A DNA stretch of 64,000 bases from Hofstenia miamia. Lineage: Eukaryota; Xenacoelomorpha; Acoela. The notes under the pieces are model-generated. The model was not told the origin of the DNA, searched no databases, and worked only from the letters and a program-made list of their open reading frames with translations. Of the stretch, positions 55,015 to 64,000 are shown in pieces (within the stretch, counting starts at the first letter, position 1; every line of letters starts with the position of its first letter). Both the position numbers and the translations under genes were made by a program. Location: assembly GCA_004352715.1 (NCBI GenBank), contig SCFE01000062.1:1775863-1839862 (forward strand), written 5' to 3'.

Positions 55015-56014
55015 NNNNNNNNNNNNNNNNNNNNNNNNNNNNNNNNNNNNNNNNNNNNNNNNNNNNNNNNNNNNNNNNNNNNNNNNNNNNNNNNNNNNNN
55101 NNNNNNNNNNNNNNNNNNNNNNNNNNNNNNNNNNNNNNNNNNNNNNNNNNNNNNNNNNNNNNNNNNNNNNNNNNNNNNNNNNNNNNNNNNNNNNNNNNNN
55201 NNNNNNNNNNNNNNNNNNNNNNNNNNNNNNNNNNNNNNNNNNNNNNNNNNNNNNNNNNNNNNNNNNNNNNNNNNNNNNNNNNNNNNNNNNNNNNNNNNNN
55301 NNNNNNNNNNNNNNNNNNNNNNNNNNNNNNNNNNNNNNNNNNNNNNNNNNNNNNNNNNNNNNNNNNNNNNNNNNNNNNNNNNNNNNNNNNNNNNNNNNNN
55401 NNNNNNNNNNNNNNNNNNNNNNNNNNNNNNNNNNNNNNNNNNNNNNNNNNNNNNNNNNNNNNNNNNNNNNNNNNNNNNNNNNNNNNNNNNNNNNNNNNNN
55501 NNNNNNNNNNNNNNNNNNNNNNNNNNNNNNNNNNNNNNNNNNNNNNNNNNNNNNNNNNNNNNNNNNNNNNNNNNNNNNNNNNNNNNNNNNNNNNNNNNNN
55601 NNNNNNNNNNNNNNNNNNNNNNNNNNNNNNNNNNNNNNNNNNNNNNNNNNNNNNNNNNNNNNNNNNNNNNNNNNNNNNNNNNNNNNNNNNNNNNNNNNNN
55701 NNNNNNNNNNNNNNNNNNNNNNNNNNNNNNNNNNNNNNNNNNNNNNNNNNNNNNNNNNNNNNNNNNNNNNNNNNNNNNNNNNNNNNNNNNNNNNNNNNNN
55801 NNNNNNNNNNNNNNNNNNNNNNNNNNNNNNNNNNNNNNNNNNNNNNNNNNNNNNNNNNNNNNNNNNNNNNNNNNNNNNNNNNNNNNNNNNNNNNNNNNNN
55901 NNNNNNNNNNNNNNNNNNNNNNNNNNNNNNNNNNNNNNNNNNNNNNNNNNNNNNNNNNNNNNNNNNNNNNNNNNNNNNNNNNNNNNNNNNNNNNNNNNNN
56001 NNNNNNNNNNNNNN
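55015..56014. other. Assembly gap (1000 N)
   Basis: Separates a plus-strand gypsy element from a minus-strand LINE. Confidence 0.99.
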
Positions 56015-57257
56015 CAATTGTTATGACTGATACTTGCCTAATTTATAAATGCCAAATTAACAAATGTATAATTCTTAGAACTTCGATAAATATTAATTTG
56101 AGTTTTTCTTCTTTTTCTTTTATCTTTTTTCGGAGTTGTAGGGATGATACTACAATAGCTATCCGTTGTTGAAATGTCAGTATAAAATTTATTAATTACA
56201 TTAACATCAAGTGTAATTTTATGAGTCGGATTTGTTTTACCACAATCATTATTAATCCTTTTCCACCAACATGCAGTTCCAATTTTAGCTCTAGTATTCC
56301 TTAGGTTGTCTTGAATAAGAATATTAATTTGTGACTGAATTTGAGCAGCTCTTTGAGTTTTTCTTACTTTGTAGTGAGTAATTTTTGGAAGGAGTTTTTT
56401 TTACCAATGGTGTTATGTATATTGGGTCTTTTTAGAAACATCTCACTTTTTGTAAAGGGCAAAAATAATCATATAAATAGAAGATGTGTTGGATAAATGT
56501 ATCAAAAGCTTCATCAACATCTTCGATTTGAAAAATATAATCAAAGCATTGTTCATCTATTGCAAGATTGAACTTGACTATATTATTATGCCTATGATCT
56601 CTAAAGAAACGGATAATTCTTGGAATTGTCATTTGATATTTTGGTTGGTTCTTTTACTTCATACCAATGATGAACCACTAAAAGTATAGGGGTCATTGAA
56701 TAAAACGTAGTCAAGTTGTTTTCCATCCCTTGTATCACCAGTAAACACACTATAAAGAGATAGCTCTTGTGTAATGACAGCATAATTGAAATCATTCAAG
56801 TCATCACAAAGCATAAATTTGCAAAATGGAAAGTCTTTTAAATAATCATCTACTATTGTAATGATATGATTAGTAATTTCTTTTTCTCTGTTAATTAGAG
56901 GAGGGTAGTATAGAACACAAAGAAGAAGGTTTATTGGAAAGTTAATCATGGCCCATAAAAGCTCAAACTTTTCAGAATCATTGACATCAAGTCTTGAGAG
57001 AGGGATACTTTTACATTGAAATATTGCCTCACCACCTCTATGTTTTTATTGGAGTTAGATGATGAACGATCATGTCTGAGCAAATGAAATCCAGGTAATT
57101 AAAAACATCGTGATTCGAAGTTTGGCTGAGGCCAAGTCTCTGTTACACAGCATATCATAACATTATTGACTGTAATATCTAATGACAAATCCATAATTGC
57201 CTTATCAGTTTTTAACGACCTTGCATTTAAAAGCATGATCTTTGGCAACTTTTCTAG
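56015..57257 (-). pseudogene. LINE APE endonuclease region, minus strand, runs into gap
   Basis: On the minus strand, shifting frames give KIMLLNARSLKTDKAIMDL and MICCVTETWPQPNF (APE motifs, Asn and catalytic Glu), FHLLRHDRSSSNSNKN, LLLCVLYYPPLINREKEI, KFMLCDDLNDFNYA (normally GDFN) and KQLDYVLFNDP, and then a linker resembling the stretch before RT (AFDTFIQHIFYLYDYFCPL). The RT core would fall in the gap below 56014. Several stops and frame changes make it a pseudogene. It continues the ORF1 at 57258-57930. Confidence 0.7.
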
Positions 57258-57930
57258 TCATATCTGCTTGCAACAACAGTCAATAAATTGAAATAATTCA
57301 AGATTACGAATTCGTAGTTCCGATTTTGGAATCCTATTTTCAATTAAGCGTCGACGTTTTGCCAAAATTGTGCGTTCCTTAATAACTTCTTCAGGTAATA
57401 GCTCTTTTGAAACATATATATTGGATTCACCAAAATTTTTCATTTTGTATAGAGAATTCAATATCAAACGCTTTTGCCATGGGTTATCTACGTTGAATAT
57501 TATAGGTCTAGATAATAGACTTCCCTCCTTTAGTTTTCCCATTCGTCTTACATCAATTACCTTAGCATTTACTTTAAGATGTTCAAGTATTCTCTCAACA
57601 GAATTGAAATCTGACATCATTTTCTCTTCTACTGTGCCTGTTGGTTCTGCAATTCCTCTTACTCTGATTCCATCATATTTAAGAAAACCTTTTGTTTCTG
57701 ATTTATTGATTGAGCGATAATTTTTCCAATCAGCTTTAAAATCCGTAACATCATTAGTAAATTTAGAAAATTTTTCTTCTAAAGATAAAACAACTTTTTC
57801 TAAGCTTCTGAGTGCAGCAGAAACATCAGAATTATAAGTAGATGATAATTCTTGAAAACTATTCTTGACATCTTTTTGAACACATTCATTGCAAAAAGTA
57901 ATGAATATTAGGTTCTTCCAATTTCATTTG
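57258..57930 (-). pseudogene. LINE ORF1 (coiled coil and nucleic-acid-binding region), minus strand
   Basis: The minus strand encodes TFCNECVQKDVKNSFQELSS (a CxxC start that could be the end of a PHD-like finger), a heptad-like coiled coil (AALRSLEKVVLSLEEKFSKF), and then, from 57620, VERILEHLKVNAKVIDVRRM, SRPIIFNVDNPWQKRLILNS and LPEEVIKERTILAKRRRLIE. The 'V....R.G......RP..V.......K..IL' pattern followed by 'L..E....R..L...R' is the ORF1 pattern of CR1-like and related LINEs. ORF1 proteins coat the element RNA. A frame difference separates the coiled coil from the 120-codon frame. It stops just before the endonuclease. Confidence 0.65.
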
Positions 57931-58272
57931 GGTTCAAAGTCCTATTTTAGTTGTTCTTGGGGAAACAAAATTTCATCACATATCATTTAACCGTTAATTG
58001 CTAAGTCGGGCCTTTTTCGGTACACTATGGCTGGGTTATACCAGATTGATTTCCTATGTTATTTTCATAGTGAACGCTGTTTGGCAACATTAATTGAGCA
58101 GGCCAGTGGGGTCAGTTTAAATATCGTCCATCCAGCAACTAGTTCTAATATTTTACTAACGTAATAAAAGAGTGTTTAAATACTAAAGGAGTTTGTATGC
58201 ATTTCAATTCATTAAATAGCACTACATGAAGTTTCAAGGTATGCTAGAGAATAACGTAATCATATATTAACA
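57931..58272. other. Non-coding; start of an intron on the minus strand
   Basis: Downstream of the donor at 58272 (minus strand). No further exon recognised. Confidence 0.4.
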
Positions 58273-58479
58273 TACCTGTATATTACAGCTTGATTGATCA
58301 AATGTAACAGCAGAAAAATTTTCAATGTGAATTCGATCTCCTTTCTCACAGAAACAAAAAACAATATCCTCAAAAAGTAACTTGAAATCGCAATGTTGTT
58401 GCAATAAAAAGTTTGTTTTATATTCATGTTTAAAACTTGGAGTTTCAAAATGCACTTCATAAAATACATATGAAGCCAT
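58273..58479 (-). CDS. First coding exon of an unrecognised host gene
   Basis: From ATG at 58479 (in-frame TAA upstream, G at +4) the frame reads MASYVFYEVHFETPSFKHEY, LLQQHCDFKLLFEDIVFCFC and EKGDRIHIENFSAVTFDQSS before CNIQ. There it meets a textbook splice donor, CAG|GTATGT (GT at 58271-58272); reading on gives only Val-Cys-stop. Amino-acid composition is that of a folded soluble protein and no transposon motif is present. I do not recognise the family. The intron would have to extend to lower coordinates through or past the LINE and gypsy elements. Confidence 0.5.
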
Positions 58480-58800
58480 GTAAAGTATTAAAATACTTTC
58501 AATAAACGTTTAACTTTGCATATGTTAGTAAAATAGAAATACACACTTTATTTTTACGTGTGTTTTTAGATAAATATATTAGAAAAAATATAATTGAAAA
58601 AGTGTATATAATGATTCCAATGTGTACAGAGAGATTTCCAGTCCATCTTTTTAAAATTGATTGGGGGCCCTCTCGCTAAAATTATACTACGATGTGGATG
58701 TTGGATTTTATTTGTTGTGAAATTGAATTTGTTCAAAAACAACATAAAAATACAGTACTTAAATTTAGAGCCCTCTTGTTAATTATTTAGGAGTATAACA
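58480..58800. other. Non-coding; upstream of the 58.4-kb exon
   Basis: Would hold the promoter and 5' UTR of that gene. No clear core promoter element is recognised. Confidence 0.3.
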
Positions 58801-58821
58801 GTGATATATATATATATATAT

Positions 58822-59821
58822 NNNNNNNNNNNNNNNNNNNNNNNNNNNNNNNNNNNNNNNNNNNNNNNNNNNNNNNNNNNNNNNNNNNNNNNNNNNNNNN
58901 NNNNNNNNNNNNNNNNNNNNNNNNNNNNNNNNNNNNNNNNNNNNNNNNNNNNNNNNNNNNNNNNNNNNNNNNNNNNNNNNNNNNNNNNNNNNNNNNNNNN
59001 NNNNNNNNNNNNNNNNNNNNNNNNNNNNNNNNNNNNNNNNNNNNNNNNNNNNNNNNNNNNNNNNNNNNNNNNNNNNNNNNNNNNNNNNNNNNNNNNNNNN
59101 NNNNNNNNNNNNNNNNNNNNNNNNNNNNNNNNNNNNNNNNNNNNNNNNNNNNNNNNNNNNNNNNNNNNNNNNNNNNNNNNNNNNNNNNNNNNNNNNNNNN
59201 NNNNNNNNNNNNNNNNNNNNNNNNNNNNNNNNNNNNNNNNNNNNNNNNNNNNNNNNNNNNNNNNNNNNNNNNNNNNNNNNNNNNNNNNNNNNNNNNNNNN
59301 NNNNNNNNNNNNNNNNNNNNNNNNNNNNNNNNNNNNNNNNNNNNNNNNNNNNNNNNNNNNNNNNNNNNNNNNNNNNNNNNNNNNNNNNNNNNNNNNNNNN
59401 NNNNNNNNNNNNNNNNNNNNNNNNNNNNNNNNNNNNNNNNNNNNNNNNNNNNNNNNNNNNNNNNNNNNNNNNNNNNNNNNNNNNNNNNNNNNNNNNNNNN
59501 NNNNNNNNNNNNNNNNNNNNNNNNNNNNNNNNNNNNNNNNNNNNNNNNNNNNNNNNNNNNNNNNNNNNNNNNNNNNNNNNNNNNNNNNNNNNNNNNNNNN
59601 NNNNNNNNNNNNNNNNNNNNNNNNNNNNNNNNNNNNNNNNNNNNNNNNNNNNNNNNNNNNNNNNNNNNNNNNNNNNNNNNNNNNNNNNNNNNNNNNNNNN
59701 NNNNNNNNNNNNNNNNNNNNNNNNNNNNNNNNNNNNNNNNNNNNNNNNNNNNNNNNNNNNNNNNNNNNNNNNNNNNNNNNNNNNNNNNNNNNNNNNNNNN
59801 NNNNNNNNNNNNNNNNNNNNN
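58822..59821. other. Assembly gap (1000 N)
   Basis: Abuts (TA)n at 58804-58821. Confidence 0.99.
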
Positions 59822-59865
59822 AATTAAGTTTCACAATTAAATGCATTGTATATGTATATGTACAT

Positions 59866-59866
59866 G

Positions 59867-59916
<50 letters not shown>

Positions 59917-59950
59917 GAGATCTAATAATATATATTATATATATATATAA
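59866..59950. repeat. (TA)n tracts
   Basis: Two TA runs (to about 59913 and 59930-59950) separated by AATGAGATCTAATAA. Confidence 0.9.
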
Positions 59951-59989
59951 GGGAATGTCTTGGATTGCATATATATATAAGACCAATTA

Positions 59990-60340
59990 TGGACAAAACA
60001 ATTTCAATTGAATTCCATACAAAATTTGTCTAAATGATGAACATCATTAAAACCAACTCATAAAAACTATTTTTGATTATAAACGATACATTAATGACAT
60101 TTTGACCATTTTGATCAGAAAAAAAGCTAATTGACACTATTATAATGGAATTTTGAAATATATAAAATTGAAGTTACATATGAGTTTGAAGACAAAAATA
60201 AAATCACTACTTAGACAATAATAATATTTGGATCAAGATTTCTTCCTAACGAAACAAAAACAGTCCCATATATTTCTTTGACATCACATTGCGATAAAAT
60301 TATGTTAACACTATTTGCAACAGAATTGTAGAGTTATCTT
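59990..60340 (+). pseudogene. Possible Penelope-like RT fragment
   Basis: A plus-strand frame contains FDYKRYINDILTILI, resembling the 'RY(I/V)DDI' motif C of Penelope-like reverse transcriptases (Asp changed to Asn). Further on, PYISLTSHCDKIMLTLFATE resembles the 'Y......SHHP..K' stretch that follows in that family. Stops occur between. The match is short and no GIY-YIG part is visible. Confidence 0.3.
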
Positions 60341-61840
60341 TTAAAATAAATTAATAACATCTGTACTCTATAAAGTATTTCTAGAAATGAATATTTTTCA
60401 TATATTTATACCAGAAGTTTCAAATAGTATGCCACATCCGTCAAAATCTATTAAAAAAGTGAACGAAAATGTTAAAAAATTTATTGGAAATTGCTATAAA
60501 TTCAACAGAAAGTAGCACCATTAGGAATAAATTGATGATTATAAACTTAAAATTTTTAAAAATGGAATGCAAGCCTAAGTACAAAGATTGTATTCCAGAA
60601 GAACTTATTCATCAATTGTGTATCAATATCCTAGATGTGCCAATTGCAATAAATTTTAAGCTGGTTAAACATTTTGATATTTCGGAAAAATTAAAAGAAC
60701 CTAAACTACCGAAATTTTTAAACATCCTCATTATAATAAAGGAAAGTAATATTAGCATTGCATTATAAAAAACGTTACACGTTAGCGTTATTATCCCTGA
60801 ACCACTAGAAAACGTAACTTTCTTGTGTTGAAGGAATAATCATATTTTATTATGAAAACTGTCACTGAGTCTTTTAGAAACGTGACAATAAAGAAATTTG
60901 GCAATTAATTTTTATGTTAACGACCATTTCCGAATGAACTCGAACGATGCAGAAATTGAAATTACTTTATTCCAAGTGACGACATTCAATGATTGCAATT
61001 AATGTAATGCTAATTTTGGATGTGCTAAATTTGGCACATGCCAGATATTTATTATCACAATGATAAATTTCATTTACAATTCTTTAGGGGACTCGATATC
61101 ATTAGTTCTTTTAGAAAATAAAAAGTTTTTTCTAAAATTCAGCGCTTAAGTTCCTTAAATTTTATTAGTCAAAGTACGTATATTTCTATTGATGCATTAG
61201 TACCCGTTTTGACCCGCCCCTACATTGGGGTACGATCAGGTACCCATGAGCTTTTCATTCATCATTATGTGTATTTTAAATATGATTTCGTTTCAAATAT
61301 ATAAATTGTATATAAAATATTGAAAAATTAAACATATAATGAATGTGAATTATGTTAAAAATTTATTGACACAATTTTAACTTATGTATTAGTTGCAAAG
61401 AATATTTCATTCTTGAGGACGGGCACGCGTAGGTAAGAATGTATTTTTGATGGAGGTTACGTTATTAAATTTTCTTCCCGTACATCACTAACGTATTTGT
61501 GAATTTACTTAGTTTAAAAGATTTGCAAACGCATATTTGATACAATATTGTATTTTGAATATTGTCATGAGATGCTGAAATCAGAGTATATGGGCAGGGC
61601 CGAGTGGGGTTAGGACGAAATCTTGGAAAAAACCGACTGAAAAATTGTGTCAAAAGTTAAAGGAATAACTAAACATTACCCAACATTGGACGCAAATCAG
61701 CTCAATTGCATTGAATGCTATATAAGATATAAACAATAAGTTAAAAAATATAATTTACAGTTTTAAGTTTTACATTCTTATCATATACTCCAAAACTCAA
61801 TTCAAATTTTTCAATTTAAGTATGTAGATTATGTCATGCG
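60341..61840. other. Non-coding stretch
   Basis: No gene I can support. The plus frame 60469-60768 is Lys/Ile-rich and unrecognised. A GC-richer patch at 61205-61250 (ACCCGCCCCTACATTGGGGT) is not explained. Confidence 0.4.
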
Positions 61841-61920
61841 TATTTTGCGGTTTGCGAGACCACATTTGACTATAATACAATGGTATTATAGTCAAATGTG
61901 GTCTAGCAAACCGCAAAATA
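61841..61920. repeat. Near-perfect 38-bp hairpin with 4-base loop
   Basis: The arm 61841-61878 (TATTTTGCGGTTTGCGAGAC ... ACTATAATAC) and the arm 61883-61920 are reverse complements with a single mismatch, separated by AATG. The stem contains a GC-bearing centre, so it is not a TA artefact. Confidence 0.9.
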
Positions 61921-62346
61921 TGATAGATTTAAATTTTTGGCATTAATTTGAATGAGCTGAGTTTGAGTATAAACTTTCGCTGGTTAAAATGAATCAATAA
62001 AATGAATATATATATATAATTTCAGAGCATATGCGAGGTTATCTTCAATCAGAAATATATTGCCATAAACATGCACCTAAGAGGAAAAACTTTTCTATTT
62101 TCATGAAAACCAAGCAGTCAAAAATGGCAGAAGCTATATTCATAAAAGAAACTATGGAGACTCTGTTAAATAAACAATTAAGTCAAAGACTAAATATCGT
62201 ATAAGATCTACGAATTACAATTTTAATATTATAAAATTTGTATTTACCACCATATTATTTTAGTTATTTTGTACTGACGATGAGTGGAGACATTGGAAAC
62301 ATGTTTACATAAAATATATATACTTATATTTATATTTCGGGAGAAA
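61921..62346. other. Non-coding stretch
   Basis: Nothing recognisable. Confidence 0.4.
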
Positions 62347-63197
62347 TTGGCGCTTTGTCAAAACAAAGTGCCATTTTTTTTATTTTGCTTAGAAAGCCCT
62401 AAATTGATTATATATGTCTGCCTGTATTATAAAGTAAATATTGGATCAATGAAAAAAAGTTTCGCAAAATTTCTTCAGATCTTAGAACAACTTATAAAAA
62501 ATTTACCGAAAGAAAATATAAATATGGCGCTTTGTGTTTTTCAGGTTTCTTGTTACTGCACAAAAACAGAATATTGTTATGACTTAGGAATGGATAAATT
62601 TTAAAAGAACAACGTTATTAGAAATCATTTGACTGACAAGAATATGAATTTTCCCTCAAAAAAACTTGAAAGTAAGCAAAGCTGCAATCTACTGATTTAA
62701 CCATAAGATATGTTGAATTTTTTATTTGTAGCCTTGTCAAAACGATAGAAAAATTATATAGATTATTATTGAAAGCACGTTTTCTGGTCAATGAGATAAT
62801 CTAAATTTCGTCCAAAATTGAAAAGCTCAGAAAAGGCCCAAGGGAAAATAATAAATAAACCTTCAATTGATTTTATAGTTTACAAGAACTGTTGTTTTAA
62901 TTTTGTTTACTACACATTTGTCCTTGAAAGTATTAATGCAGCTTTGTACTAATAGATTTTTGAAATGAAATGTCCAACTCCATTCATTTATGTATATACT
63001 AAATTTGATATTTTACACTGATAAAAATTGTTCCTTCAGCCAGTTTATGCGCTTCATGTGTGTAGAAATATTTTTGTATAATGAAAATGAAGTTTTTTTA
63101 CCAAAATGGGCCACAATATTTTTTTACTGACAAAGCGCCAAGTATAAATGGAAAAATGACAAAGCACCTAATATAAATGCACAGAAAGTGACAAAGC

Positions 63198-63200
<3 letters not shown>
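62347..63200. mobile_element. Non-autonomous element with iterated GGCGCTTTGTCA ends
   Basis: TTGGCGCTTTGTCA (62347) is mirrored by TGACAAAGCGCCAA (63128). Additional cores are ACAAAGTGCC (about 62363), GGCGCTTTGTG (62527), ATGACAAAGCACC (about 63157) and GTGACAAAGCG (about 63188). The inside holds no transposase. A (TA)n tract follows at 63199-63240. End design matches that of 7457-8317. Confidence 0.5.

Positions 63201-63240
<40 letters not shown>
63199..63240. repeat. (TA)n microsatellite
   Basis: Alternating TA. Confidence 0.9.
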
Positions 63241-63246
<6 letters not shown>

Positions 63247-63434
63247 ATATTGTAAAAAATATATATGTATGAATTCCTGTCAAAATTGATCTCTTTGAAA
63301 TTAAATATTGTTAAAACTAACTTAGTTATTGTATAAAAGAGCAGAACTTGAATAAATTCCACATGCTTATTATACAAATGCTCTCTTTGCTTTAATAATA
63401 GCAAATCAGGATCTCAATGAATCACAATGCCTAA

Positions 63435-63635
63435 CACTAGAAACGCGACGTTAGGTGAAAATGACCTATAAGACTTTTTGTTTGCTTCATTATTCATTCA
63501 GCAAAAACACTAGCAGGTACACATGCTTCCAATTATGTTGATAATCTCATTGAATTCGCTATTTGTAAATTGTTTCTATTCAATCATTTTGGCATTTGTA
63601 AATTTATTGTCAAGGGAGTACTCGCTGTTCTAGTG
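63435..63635. mobile_element. piggyBac-like MITE (about 200 bp)
   Basis: CACTAGAAACGCGACG at 63435 and, inverted, CACTAGAACAGCGAGTACTC ending at 63635. The start matches the CACTAGAA end of the element at 18337. Flanks are CTAA and TAAA, degenerate forms of the TTAA target. No coding capacity. Confidence 0.45.
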
Positions 63636-64000
63636 TAAATGGACTTATAATGTTCTTCTTTCTCGAATTTTCGTTGAATACTTTTTCTACACTCAGAGTT
63701 GTAATTGGGAGGGCGGACTGAATTTGGGACGTACTGGGCCAGATTTTTGAAAAAGGCAATTAAACCGTGTTTGGGCCTAATGCCTTTATTGATATCTAAA
63801 ATGCATAAGAAAATGAAAAATTAACTTGAAAAGCTAAACTTTGCAAAAGATAAAAGCATTCTCTTTAAATTTAATGAGCTCTGCATTGTTGGCTGATACA
63901 AAAGTACCGTAAGACATTAATCTCATCTACTGCAAGTAAAGATTGTGTTAAACAATGGAATAGAGATAGAGTCCCTTGCAATGGGAGATCCTTTGGGAAG
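63636..64000. other. Non-coding stretch to window end
   Basis: No gene visible. Confidence 0.45.

Noticed and set aside
60469-60768. 99-codon plus frame
   Set aside because: Lys/Ile/Leu-rich with no known motif; left unannotated.
1-64000. CRISPR arrays, operons, rRNA genes, phage functions
   Set aside because: None seen; the sequence is eukaryotic and the direct repeats lack regular spacers.

Overview
The window is A+T-rich eukaryotic nuclear DNA (roughly 65-70% A+T by eye) from an animal, most likely an aquatic invertebrate. Reasons: non-LTR retrotransposons with APE endonuclease and a 2A-like peptide, Tc1 and mariner transposase relics, a gypsy-type pol, intron-sized non-coding stretches, many (TA)n tracts, and one exon that looks like the start of an ASC/DEG-ENaC ion channel. 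I cannot name the species or choose between tunicate, cnidarian and lophotrochozoan. There are no prokaryotic signals (no operons, no CRISPR, no rRNA).

Layout. 1-5.1 kb: a decayed Tc1 copy and a 466-bp fold-back element. 5.1-9 kb: two near-identical LINE 3' fragments, a fragment of a widespread repeat-associated protein, and a non-autonomous element whose ends iterate ACAAAGGGCCC. 9-10 kb: gap. 11.1-16 kb: three LINE fragments and an element built of CAGCGGCGCT units. 16.45-21.03 kb: a 4.6-kb palindrome with an apparent piggyBac-like element at its exact centre. 21-26 kb: a decayed LINE and simple repeats. 26.9-28.3 kb: a Tc1 pseudogene. 30.5-45 kb: LINEs nearly end to end (CR1/L2-like copies on the minus strand, an R2/R4-like element with iterated AAT tails and tRNA-like Pol III boxes on the plus strand), then a mariner relic. 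46-50.3 kb: candidate host exons on the minus strand. 50.9-51.1 kb: a small MITE. 52.6-55 kb: a degraded gypsy gag-pol running into a gap. 56-57.9 kb: a minus-strand LINE (ORF1 plus endonuclease) entering the same gap from the other side. 58.3-58.5 kb: a convincing first exon of an unrecognised host gene. 60-64 kb: a possible Penelope-like fragment, a perfect-looking 38-bp hairpin, an element built of GGCGCTTTGTCA units, and a piggyBac-like MITE.

Almost every recognisable coding region is a broken transposable element, so there is no pathway to reconstruct. No complete host gene is visible. Several duplications sit beside single-N joins or N gaps and are probably assembly artefacts (overlapping contigs or two haplotypes placed in series). 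No proven new biological system is present. The best leads are the centre-invaded palindrome at 16.45-21.03 kb, three non-autonomous element families with a shared iterated-core end design, and the 61.84-kb hairpin.
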